Shown here piece after piece: positions 7,524-14,850 of a stretch of DNA of 18,894 nt. The notes below the pieces were generated by a model. That model was not told where the DNA came from. It saw only the letters and a program-made list of their open reading frames with translations, and did not search any database. The stretch spans positions 1-18,894 of the forward strand of contig CAYXSV010000027.1 in assembly GCA_964468355.1 (NCBI GenBank), given 5' to 3'. This DNA is from CAYSLZ01 sp964468355. Lineage in GTDB: Bacteria > Patescibacteriota > Microgenomatia > UBA12405 > JAHJSD01. Position 1 is the stretch's first letter. Each line of letters begins with the position of its first letter. The position numbers were made by a program, and so were the translations under genes.

Positions 7524-7598
7524 GCGGGAGTAGTTCAGTGGCAGAACGTCTCGTTGCCAACGAGAAGGCCGCCGGTTCAAATCCGGTCTCCCGCTCCA
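7524..7598 (+). tRNA. tRNA-Gly (anticodon GCC), CCA encoded
   Basis: The cloverleaf folds fully. The acceptor stem is GCGGGAG/CTCCCGC (7524-7530 with 7588-7594). The D arm is GTTC-loop-GAAC. The anticodon stem is TCTCG/CGAGA around loop TTGCCAA, giving anticodon GCC. The variable loop has five bases. The T arm is GCCGG-TTCAAAT-CCGGT with one G-U pair. The discriminator is T at 7595 and CCA is genomically encoded at 7596-7598. GCC reads GGC and GGT glycine codons. Confidence 0.97.
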
Positions 7599-7608
7599 AA
7601 AATTTAAT

Positions 7609-7636
7609 CATTTTGCATTTAGCATTCAGTATTTAG
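7609..7636 (+). repeat. Heptanucleotide repeat upstream of the M16 peptidase gene
   Basis: Four adjacent 7-base units, CATTTTG, CATTTAG, CATTCAG and TATTTAG, fill most of the gap between the tRNA and the ATG at 7646. Confidence 0.6.
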
Positions 7637-7645
7637 CCCTTAAGT

Positions 7646-8893
7646 ATGTTTGAATATAAAAGAAAAACTTTAGACAACGGACTGCGGGTGGTTTTTGTAC
7701 CGATGGATTTGACTTCAGTGGTTGTCAACCTTTACGTCGGCGCCGGCGGTAAATATGAAAAAGAGGAAGAACACGGCCTAGCTCATTTTTTGGAACACAT
7801 GGCTTTCAAAGGCACGGAAAAAAGACCGGACCCATTAACAATGGCTAAAGAGTTGGATAAAATCGGGGCAATTTACAATGCCTCAACCAGCAAGGACAGA
7901 ATTTCCTATTGGATAAAAAATACCCCCAAACATTTAGATTTAATGTTTGATTTTGTCAGTGATATTGTTTTCAATGCTCGGATGGAAGAGAAAGAAATCA
8001 ACCGGGAAAAGGGTGTAATTTTAGAAGAAATTAATATGTATGAAGATACGCCGAAAGCCAAAGTTGAGGATTTATTCAGCCAGTTGGTTTTAGGAGATAA
8101 TTTATTAGGAAGAAGCGGATTGGGAACTAAAAAAAGCGTTAAAAAGTTTAGCAGGTCTGATTTTGTCGGGTATAAAAAACGGCTTTTTTCTCCTAAAAAT
8201 ATGGTTTTAGCAGTTGCCGGTAATTCAAATCAAGAAAAAGTTTTTGGTTTGGCAAAAAAATGGTTTGGACAGTATCAAGTGGATTTTCAAGAGCCAGAGC
8301 CGGTTGACTGGAAGCCGGAGAAAAAAAAGGTTTTAGTTGATAAGCGAAAAACGGAACAAACACACCTGATTTTGGGCCGGTCGATTTTTGGTTTTGAAGA
8401 TGACCGGCGTTGGCCGATGGGAATTTTAAAAAATATACTTGGAAGTGGAATGAGTTCAAGATTGTGGAGTGAAATTAGGGAAAAGCGCGGCTGGGCGTAT
8501 TATGTTTATGCTTCGGTTGGTTATTATCAAGAGGGCGGTCTTTTTGGAATTAGCGCCGGGGTGAGAAATAATAAAGCTCAAGAGGCGGTAGAAATTATCA
8601 AGGAGGAATTATTAAATATCAGTCAGACAATGACCAAAGAAGAATTTAATGATGCCAAAGAAGGATTGCGGGGCAGAATTTTACTTTCCGTTGAATCGAC
8701 AACCAACCTTGCCGGTTGGTCAGCTGATTCCTGGTTGAGAGAAGGTAAAATTCGGACAGTTAAAGAAACTTTAGATTTAATTGAATCTGTTAAAATAGAG
8801 GAAGTGAAAAATTTAGCCGGTGATTTATTTCAACCCGGTGAATTTTATCTAGCGGCAATTTCTCCAAAGGAGAATTTGACAATTGACATTTAA
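7646..8893 (+). CDS. M16 family zinc metallopeptidase
   Basis: A 415-residue member of the M16B processing-peptidase group. The inverted zinc motif HxxEH is H47-F-L-E50-H51 within HGLAHFLEHMAFKGT, and the third zinc ligand Glu falls 76 residues after H51 (E127 in GVILEEINMYED), as expected. The second, non-catalytic lobe carries SRLWSEIREKRGWAYYVYA, the conserved Arg/Tyr segment of the family. There is no signal peptide, so the enzyme should be cytoplasmic. Such peptidases degrade or trim short peptides, but the substrate here is unknown. The stop codon TAA lies within the first unit of a 7-base repeat tract that runs to the next gene. Confidence 0.93.
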   Translation: MFEYKRKTLDNGLRVVFVPMDLTSVVVNLYVGAGGKYEKEEEHGLAHFLEHMAFKGTEKRPDPLTMAKELDKIGAIYNASTSKDRISYWIKNTPKHLDLMFDFVSDIVFNARMEEKEINREKGVILEEINMYEDTPKAKVEDLFSQLVLGDNLLGRSGLGTKKSVKKFSRSDFVGYKKRLFSPKNMVLAVAGNSNQEKVFGLAKKWFGQYQVDFQEPEPVDWKPEKKKVLVDKRKTEQTHLILGRSIFGFEDDRRWPMGILKNILGSGMSSRLWSEIREKRGWAYYVYASVGYYQEGGLFGISAGVRNNKAQEAVEIIKEELLNISQTMTKEEFNDAKEGLRGRILLSVESTTNLAGWSADSWLREGKIRTVKETLDLIESVKIEEVKNLAGDLFQPGEFYLAAISPKENLTIDI

Positions 8894-8963
8894 CATTTAA
8901 CATTTTATATTTACAAATTTTTTATGAATTACTTATTACTTATTACTGCTTACTAATTACTAT
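8887..8963 (+). repeat. 77-base heptanucleotide repeat filling the gap before ndk
   Basis: The tract divides into eleven successive 7-mers: CATTTAA, CATTTAA, CATTTTA, TATTTAC, AAATTTT, TTATGAA, TTACTTA, TTACTTA, TTACTGC, TTACTAA, TTACTAT. It includes the M16 stop codon and ends three bases before the ndk ATG. The unit sequence drifts from CATTTAA to TTACTTA while the period of seven is kept. Confidence 0.75.
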
Positions 8964-8966
8964 CAA

Positions 8967-9515
8967 ATGGACGAAATTTCTGTAGTATTAATCAAACCGG
9001 ATGGAGTCAGGCGGCAGTTAATCGGTGAAATTATTTCCCGGTTTGAAAAGACCGGTTTGGAATTAATCGCCTGCAAGTTGGTAAAAATTCCCCCGGAAAT
9101 GGCAATGAAGCATTACGGCCAAACTGAAGAATGGTTTGAAAGCGTGGGAGAGAAACTGCTTAAGTTTTATGAAAAGCATGGAAAGGACCCTGAGGAGGAG
9201 ATTGGAACTAAAAAGCCGAAAGAAATCGGTGAATTGGTTCAAAAATGGAACGTCGATTATTTAACCGAAGGTAAGGTTATTGCCATGCTTTGGTCTGGAC
9301 CGCACGCAATTGAAATTATTAGAAAAATTGTCGGGGCAACTTTTCCTCAACAGGCACTGCCGGGAACAATTAGAGGGGATTATAGTTTTGATGCGCCGGA
9401 TGTAGCCAACAGCCAGGGAAGGTCAATTCATAATTTAATTCATGCTTCCGGCACGCCTGAAGAAGCACAGTTTGAACGCGAACTTTGGTTTAAAGAAGAC
9501 GAGATATTTAGTTAA
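8967..9515 (+). CDS. ndk: Nucleoside diphosphate kinase (long form)
   Basis: This enzyme transfers the gamma-phosphate from ATP to other NDPs through a phosphohistidine, maintaining NTP and dNTP pools. SVVLIKPDGVRR is the canonical N-terminus, LPGTIRGDYS (131-140) the nucleotide-binding loop, and His159 in NLIHASGTPEEAQFERELWF the phosphorylated histidine. At 182 residues it is 35-40 longer than the common ~140-residue enzyme. The extra sequence lies after KHYGQ (about residues 52-100, WFESVGEKLLKFYEKHGKDPEEEIG...) and before the PGTIRGD loop, resembling the longer forms I associate with archaea and Candidate Phyla Radiation bacteria. No ribosome site is visible; the ATG follows the repeat tract. 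The 3' end overlaps the convergent protease gene by eight bases. Confidence 0.93.
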   Translation: MDEISVVLIKPDGVRRQLIGEIISRFEKTGLELIACKLVKIPPEMAMKHYGQTEEWFESVGEKLLKFYEKHGKDPEEEIGTKKPKEIGELVQKWNVDYLTEGKVIAMLWSGPHAIEIIRKIVGATFPQQALPGTIRGDYSFDAPDVANSQGRSIHNLIHASGTPEEAQFERELWFKEDEIFS

Positions 9516-10817
9516 AAGTTAAATTAAAATCGATTCCGTTTATTTTACCGTCTCCATTCTTGTCATATTCGCTGTAAGTTAAATATTTACCCCAGTTTTT
9601 CAAAATACCCTTTATTAGGGAAGGGGTTTTAGTTGGCGCCGAGGTAGGTGGTGGTGAAGCCGGTCCGGTAACTGTTCCGCTGACGGCTAAATTCATACCT
9701 CGGACAAATTTAAAATCGCTAATATAGTATTTAAATAATCCATTTTCACCCCAATGCGTTCCCCAGCTGTTTTTACCGATCCAGTAATCTCTACCTGATG
9801 AATCTTTTCCATAACCTATTAACATTACGCCGTGATATCCGATTAGATTTACATCCTGAGAAGTATGCTCAATTATACCCCTGGTGTAATACCAAAAAGA
9901 ATTGTAAACTTCCATGCCGACAGCTATTGGGCCGTAATTGGCAATAGCTGACTTGATAGCGTCGGTATTTTGGTTTACTCCCGAATAACCGGAAACTTTC
10001 CAAAGTTTATTTTGCCAATTTGAGCAAGGATTTTGGCAGGAAGATTGGTCGCAATTATTGTCGGTTGCCCGATAAGGCAGGCATTGTTCTGTGACGATAC
10101 CGTAATTTTTAACATAATCCAACACCATGATTGGATAGCCCCCGGTACTACAATTACCGCAAGAAGGACAGCAGCATAACAAAGTTTGTTCTGAAAGATT
10201 AATATCCAAATTTGGCGATTATAATCAATTTTTGCTTTAGATTCGACAGCCCCTAAGGCTGAAAAGGCCCAACAAGCTGAACAATTACCTTGATTTTTAA
10301 CGGGAGTAATATAGTTGTTTCCGAGATGGTTTGACCAGTCAATTGTTTGGGGATATCCAACACTCATAGAAAGTTGAGGGTATGAATTTTCAGAAATTTT
10401 TTCAATTTTATCAATATCCAAACCAAGTAAAATCTTTTTTTCTTTATCCGATTTAATTGCTATTGGGTTATAGTTGGCGAACCAAGTTTCCGTTTCACTA
10501 TTTATTAAGTCCAATGTCTCTTCAGTCTCTTTCGATATATTTAGTTCCTGACTCAGCCGTCTAATTTTATTTTCTGTATCGGTTAGTTCTGTTTGAAAGT
10601 CTTTAACTTTTAATCCGGTATCTAATTTTTCTCGAATGCTTTTTTTATCGTAATTACTAGTTAAGGTATTAATTTCCGTTTTTAAATTTATTTTTTTTTG
10701 GTATAGCTCAGATAATTTTTCAATTTTTTCTTCTTTGGCAATAAGCCCAGGAGGAAAAATTAGCGAAGTTAAAAATATAGCTAAAAGGATAATTTTAAAA
10801 TTTTTCAAAGATTCCAT
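9508..10817 (-). pseudogene. Secreted papain-like (C1A) cysteine protease with dockerin-like tail, frameshifted
   Basis: The first frame (ATG at 10817) encodes a signal peptide (residues 1-27), a coiled-coil-rich pro-region (about 28-145), then GYPQTIDWSNHLGNNYITPVKNQG and the catalytic Cys182 in GNCSACWAFSALGAVESK. Homology stops near codon 201 (10217-10215) and resumes one frame over with NLDINLSEQTLLCC, the catalytic His in GYHGVMLIGYG and Asn in GKNSWGTHWGENG. Restoring one C in CGCC at about 10213-10217 (minus strand AATCGCC) joins both into 436 residues reading NRPNLDINLSEQ. As given, the first frame would run on to 9975 with unrelated sequence and lack His and Asn. After a Pro/Thr linker the C-terminus holds one calcium-loop motif, YDKNGDGKINGIDF, like half a dockerin. 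It is divergent from the dockerin protein operon. A sequencing indel or a recent mutation would both explain the break. Confidence 0.82.
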
Positions 10818-10823
10818 TAAATT

Positions 10824-10832
10824 AATATAGCA
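10824..10832 (-). promoter_or_regulatory. Extended -10 element of the protease gene
   Basis: The minus strand reads TGCTATATT, six bases before the ATG at 10817, predicting a leaderless mRNA. A second TATAAT-like sequence lies further upstream on the same strand. Confidence 0.45.
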
Positions 10833-10864
10833 TTAAATTATTATAACAACACTTTTACAAATAT

Positions 10865-10893
10865 TTGACTAAATTTCAAAAAAGTATTATTTT
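10865..10893 (+). promoter_or_regulatory. Possible promoter of the dockerin-protein operon
   Basis: TTGACT (10865-10870) resembles a -35 box. TATTAT at 10885-10890 or TATTTT at 10888-10893 (17-base spacing) could be the -10 box. Transcription would start at about the ATG at 10899. The match is weaker than the extended -10 elements elsewhere in the window. Confidence 0.3.
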
Positions 10894-10898
10894 AAGTT

Positions 10899-11020
10899 AT
10901 GGAATCCGATAGTAAAAAATTTCCTCAAAGAGGCGATGTTTCTTTAGGCGTGATTTTGGGCTTGGTGTTGATTTCTTTGGCTTTGCCGGCAAGTTTTCGT
11001 TTAGTTCAGCAAAACCAGGA
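10899..11020 (+). repeat. 5' conserved block, copy 1
   Basis: These 122 bases encode the N-terminal sorting segment and match 14729-14850 with about 12 mismatches by hand alignment, including an identical 38-base block at 10983-11020. Sequence further into the two genes is unrelated. Confidence 0.75.
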
Positions 11021-13547
11021 AGTTAGACGAAGTGCTGCAAGTTGTCAAGAAGGTCCAATGTTTACTCGTTGGGTTTTAGGGGATGAAGAATGTCCGGAAT
11101 TTGCGACTAAGGTTTGTCATTACTGCTGTTCCAACAGTAATCAAGAAGCAAAACAATATGGTTGTCAAACTTGTGATTGTCCTTCAATGTCTTATAATGC
11201 GGGAACAACCGGGTGTCGATGTGTGTATTTTAAAAAAGACGGCCGACCTATTACCGATGCTGAAGAGGTTAAACAAACGGTTTCTTTACCTTCAGAAATT
11301 TCTCGTAGTGAACTTTTAGGGTTTGCTTTGGATTATTCACATCCGGATGTAAACCCAGGTGATTACAGTTGCGAATATACGGATTCTGTTGAATGCAACA
11401 ACGACAGTCACTGTTATTGGGATAATAACACCTGTAGTTCAGCTCCAAGTTCAGGCGATTGGAATAGATTTTTCTTTGAAGAAAATATATCGCTTCCATT
11501 TAATGTGTCTTATGATTTTGGTACTCCCGAGGTTTCAAAATGTAAAAATTGTGACTGTTGTCTTGAAGATGGCGGATATTCTAGTTGTACAGAAGCATGT
11601 CAAGGCGAAGGAAGAGGAAATTACGGCTATTGTATATCACCTAGCAGTAATAGTTTTTCAGATTGTTGTAGGTGTGTTGACCGTCAACCTACCCAACAAC
11701 CTACCGAAAAATTAACCTGCCAAGAAATTTGTGGATCTAATAATGCCCATTGCGGTTCTCCACAACCCTCAACTTGCAATAATTTAAAGTGTGACAATAA
11801 TGAAAATGATAATCAATATTGTGTTTCCCGCCGAGTTGAAGCTAGTTACCCAGCAGGGGAGACTAGTGACTGTAACCAAACTTGTACCTGTTATAGCTGC
11901 AACGAAGTATTTTGTGGTCCGGAGTCGGTTTGTGATTATTATAATTGTAGCTGCGAATATCTTTCGGATTATAGGAGGCAAAATCCTAAATATGGGGATG
12001 AAAGAGTTGGTTATGCAGACGACCCATCTATATGTGAAGAAAGTAAGTGGTTGATTAACGGTTGTGGAGAGTGTGATTGCCCTGAAGATGATATGTGTCA
12101 GAAAAAGCTATTTTATTATCCCAAACTTGATTCTCGACGCTTTTATCATGAAGAGGGGGGAGCATTAAAATACAATGATTGTAAACCCCCGGAATATAAA
12201 TGTGTTACTAATTACCCGATGTATGAAGGAGATGTTGTTCCTGATTTACCTGAGAATGATCCAAGTCCTTTAGATAAAGAAATGGTGAGCAAGGAAGATT
12301 TGTATGAACAAATTAAAGGCAAAAAAATTGATGTTGGTAAAACGATTGCACAGCCGGAAGTATGGCCAGTAAATAAATCAATCGGATCTGAAAAAGATTT
12401 ACAATTTAATTGTCCTTCCAGTAATTATATAGTTGTAATTGGAGATATTTATGATGGGCCTTATAGAGACCCCCTTTGTAAACATGATGACTCTAATCCG
12501 AAGTGTTGGTTAACTAATCCTCCTTGGTTGAAGCAGATTTCATTTCATAATTCTAGGTCTGATTCATTTTTTGCTGATGAGATACCACAAAAATGTGCTC
12601 AGGCACTTATTGATTCATTGATTTTTACGGAAGGCGAATCTTCAGATTATAATTGGGCGGTGATTACTGGAATTGAATATGCTTCTAATGTGAGATATCA
12701 TCCAATTGCTCCAAGGTTAAACGGTTTAGATTTGCCTGGATATGTTTGGGCCTGTAGTTATGGCGGAATTGATTGGCGTCCACTTACATCCAGAAAAGTA
12801 GTGGGTAAAACAATAGGTGAAAAAGTTTTACTTAGGTTTACGGTTGTGCCTACTTCTAACGCAATCGGTCTTGGCCCTGCCGATGGTTGCGATAAACTAG
12901 ATATAACTGATGCTCTTAGTGTTAGAATAACCAGATATCGTGGTAGTCCTGGCCTTGAAGTTCCTTATTATTCTGTCTTGTGTCGTAATGAAAGTACCCA
13001 TTTGTATAATTGGTATGAGCTGGATAGGAATCGTAGTTTACCCAATAGTTTTGACCTTTATGCATATCCGCCAGGTTTTGATGCTAAGGGAGGGATTATA
13101 AGAACTAGTACTTTTGTTTTTGGTCAACCGCCGCAGGTAAAACCTGATGAAGTTGAATTTCATTATACTGCGAATTGTCATTATCCGGGAGCACCTAAAC
13201 CTGTACTTAATAATGACTATACACCTGGTCCTAACGAGAGTTATTACGATATTCTTAGTAAGTATGGTTGGAGGCAAAATCGTCCAGACGGAGGAACTGA
13301 TCCTCAGCCAACAGTATTTGATAACTCATCGTCTAATGATTCATTTGACGAATCAAATTGTTCAAGATTTTCACAAGGGGACGCCGACTGCAACGGTGTA
13401 ATTAATGTTTTGGATTTTTCAATTTGGAGGAAGGAGAAATATGACCAGGGGGCTGATGAAACAAAAGGTGATTGGCAGGCGGATTTTACCGGCGATGGGT
13501 ATGTTAAAAACGACGATTTCAGTATCTGGTTGAATAATTTGGATTAA
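10899..13547 (+). CDS. Large secreted cysteine-rich protein with C-terminal dockerin-like domain (paralogue 1)
   Basis: An 882-residue surface protein of unrecognised family. The N-terminus has a charged start, then QRGDVSLGVILGL, a single hydrophobic segment (about 14-32) and LPASFRLVQQNQEVRRSA, shared with the next two proteins. Residues 49-430 are densely cysteine-rich (about 55 Cys in the whole protein by hand count, often as CxC or CC pairs), implying a disulfide-bonded ectodomain. A Gln/Pro/Thr linker (RQPTQQPTEK) separates two cysteine-rich blocks. Residues 430-820 are larger, less cysteine-rich and unrecognised. The last 56 residues form a dockerin-like module with two calcium loops, DADCNGVINVLDF and DFTGDGYVKNDDF. 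It heads a run of four same-strand genes with gaps of 16-20 bases. No Shine-Dalgarno is seen. A binding, adhesion or enzymatic role cannot be chosen from the sequence. Confidence 0.85.
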   Translation: MESDSKKFPQRGDVSLGVILGLVLISLALPASFRLVQQNQEVRRSAASCQEGPMFTRWVLGDEECPEFATKVCHYCCSNSNQEAKQYGCQTCDCPSMSYNAGTTGCRCVYFKKDGRPITDAEEVKQTVSLPSEISRSELLGFALDYSHPDVNPGDYSCEYTDSVECNNDSHCYWDNNTCSSAPSSGDWNRFFFEENISLPFNVSYDFGTPEVSKCKNCDCCLEDGGYSSCTEACQGEGRGNYGYCISPSSNSFSDCCRCVDRQPTQQPTEKLTCQEICGSNNAHCGSPQPSTCNNLKCDNNENDNQYCVSRRVEASYPAGETSDCNQTCTCYSCNEVFCGPESVCDYYNCSCEYLSDYRRQNPKYGDERVGYADDPSICEESKWLINGCGECDCPEDDMCQKKLFYYPKLDSRRFYHEEGGALKYNDCKPPEYKCVTNYPMYEGDVVPDLPENDPSPLDKEMVSKEDLYEQIKGKKIDVGKTIAQPEVWPVNKSIGSEKDLQFNCPSSNYIVVIGDIYDGPYRDPLCKHDDSNPKCWLTNPPWLKQISFHNSRSDSFFADEIPQKCAQALIDSLIFTEGESSDYNWAVITGIEYASNVRYHPIAPRLNGLDLPGYVWACSYGGIDWRPLTSRKVVGKTIGEKVLLRFTVVPTSNAIGLGPADGCDKLDITDALSVRITRYRGSPGLEVPYYSVLCRNESTHLYNWYELDRNRSLPNSFDLYAYPPGFDAKGGIIRTSTFVFGQPPQVKPDEVEFHYTANCHYPGAPKPVLNNDYTPGPNESYYDILSKYGWRQNRPDGGTDPQPTVFDNSSSNDSFDESNCSRFSQGDADCNGVINVLDFSIWRKEKYDQGADETKGDWQADFTGDGYVKNDDFSIWLNNLD

Positions 13548-13559
13548 TAAGTTATTCTT
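13377..13559 (+). repeat. 3' conserved block (dockerin plus gene junction), copy 1
   Basis: This 183-base block is colinear with 14542-14724. The first 99 bases differ at only two positions. The last 48 bases (13512-13559) are identical and cross the tandem TAA TAA stop into the intergenic gap. A more diverged third copy begins at 16898. Confidence 0.85.
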
Positions 13560-13563
13560 GATT

Positions 13564-14712
13564 ATGGATTCGAGTAGTAAAAAACTTCTTCAAAAAGGCG
13601 AGGCCTCTTTAACAATATTTTTAGGGCTGGTTTTAATGGCGGTCAGTTTACCGATTGGTTTAAGGTTGGCCCAGCAAAAACAGGAAGTCCGCAAACAGGC
13701 GGTCGGTAGTAGTTGGTCTGGTCCAAATTGTGATTACGAAGATATAAATCAAGTTGAATGCGGCTACGGCCATGGACCCGACATGGGTTGTTCAGGCGTG
13801 CCGGAATCTTGTTGGCGGGGTGCTTATTACCCTTCTGAAGATCCAGCTTATCGAAGTTATATAGAGCAAAGATCCGGTTTCCAGAGATGGGTTGGGCAGG
13901 ATGTTTATATTAATTGGATTGACAGTGACGGTTGGAGGCATAACAAGTGCAGCTGTGGTCCCTATCAGGTACACGGTGAAAGTTGTAACTTATATGAAAG
14001 GGAAATGTATAAATCCGGTGAGGATACTTCTTGTGATAACAGCGACCCGACTTGTTCAAAATTGCAATTAGTTGATACGCATCCGGCTATGTCAGCAATT
14101 GGCAGTTCGATTTCAATTCGGGTTTGGGCGAGACCGGTTTTAAACACTTTTTGTAGTACGGGAAATATTAGTGGCGTGACAGTTACGATAAGAAATCCAA
14201 ACAGCGGCAATAAGTGGACAGGGATAACCGGTAGCGATGGAAAAGTTATCTTAATTCCGACTGATACCTACATTTATAATCCTGAATGTTTTGACCGATA
14301 CGACAGCGATTGCAACGGAGAGCATTATACTTTAATAAGTGAAAAAGACGGCTACTTGCAGTCGTATGACAATATTTATATTAAGCCCGAAACAGATTCT
14401 AGCCCTGAAAGCACGCCGACGCCGACTAAAACACCAAAGCCGACAAAGACACCGACGCCAACTCAAACTCCAATACCGACTCAAACTTTACAGCCGACTT
14501 CGACCGAAGAACCGGTGGACGACTGCCCACGAAAATCAGAAGGGGACGCCGACTGCAACGGTGTAATTAATGTTTTGGATTTTTCAATTTGGAGGAAGGA
14601 AAAATATGACCAGGGGGCGGATGAAACAAAAGGTGATTGGAGAGGTGATTTCAACGGCGACGGATTGGTAAAAAATGACGATTTCAGTATCTGGTTGAAT
14701 AATTTGGATTAA
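13564..14712 (+). CDS. Secreted dockerin-like protein with carboxypeptidase-regulatory-type domain (paralogue 2)
   Basis: A 382-residue surface protein. The ATG at 13564 aligns with the ATG of the third paralogue; a TTG six bases upstream is unlikely. The N-terminus carries QKGEASLTIFLGL, one hydrophobic helix and LPIGLRLAQQKQEVRKQA. Residues 55-195 are a cysteine- and aromatic-rich domain (NCDYEDINQVECGYGHGP, GCSGVPESCWRGAYYP, CSCGPYQVHGESC). About 203-276 (SGVTVTIRNPNSGNKW, a G-S-DGKV turn, then YTLISEKDGYLQSYDNIYI) resembles a carboxypeptidase-regulatory/transthyretin-like beta domain. A Pro/Thr linker made of TPTPTKTPKPT-type repeats follows at about 280-318. A two-loop dockerin (about 327-382) ends the protein. 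The whole domain set recurs in the next gene. It starts 16 bases after the previous gene. Confidence 0.83.
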   Translation: MDSSSKKLLQKGEASLTIFLGLVLMAVSLPIGLRLAQQKQEVRKQAVGSSWSGPNCDYEDINQVECGYGHGPDMGCSGVPESCWRGAYYPSEDPAYRSYIEQRSGFQRWVGQDVYINWIDSDGWRHNKCSCGPYQVHGESCNLYEREMYKSGEDTSCDNSDPTCSKLQLVDTHPAMSAIGSSISIRVWARPVLNTFCSTGNISGVTVTIRNPNSGNKWTGITGSDGKVILIPTDTYIYNPECFDRYDSDCNGEHYTLISEKDGYLQSYDNIYIKPETDSSPESTPTPTKTPKPTKTPTPTQTPIPTQTLQPTSTEEPVDDCPRKSEGDADCNGVINVLDFSIWRKEKYDQGADETKGDWRGDFNGDGLVKNDDFSIWLNNLD

Positions 14713-14724
14713 TAAGTTATTCTT
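14542..14724 (+). repeat. 3' conserved block (dockerin plus gene junction), copy 2
   Basis: Partner of 13377-13559: 97 of the first 99 bases are identical, the middle is moderately diverged, and the last 48 bases (14677-14724) are identical through the stop codon and into the gap. Confidence 0.85.
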
Positions 14725-14728
14725 AGTT

Positions 14729-14850
14729 ATGGAATCTGGTAGTAAAAAACTTCTTCAAAAAGGTGATGCGTCTTTAGGGGTGATTTTGGGCTTGGTGTTG
14801 ATTTCACTGGCCTTGCCGGCAAGTTTTCGTTTAGTTCAGCAAAACCAGGA
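14729..14850 (+). repeat. 5' conserved block, copy 2
   Basis: Partner of 10899-11020, encoding the shared N-terminal sorting segment. The second gene's equivalent (13564 onward) matches over its first ~40 bases and then diverges at DNA level while keeping the protein pattern. Confidence 0.75.

Noticed and set aside
8924..8956. Ten-codon ORF (MNYLLLITAY) before ndk
   Set aside because: It is made entirely of the 7-base repeat units and has no ribosome site; the coding appearance is a by-product of the repeat.
10205..10225. Programmed -1 ribosomal frameshift in the protease
   Set aside because: No X XXY YYZ slippery heptamer is present in the zero frame (codons CGC CAA ATT TGG), and no clear stimulatory hairpin was seen. 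A missing C explains the join better.
13558..13563. TTG start two codons upstream for the second dockerin gene
   Set aside because: The ATG at 13564 aligns exactly with the ATG starts of its two paralogues.
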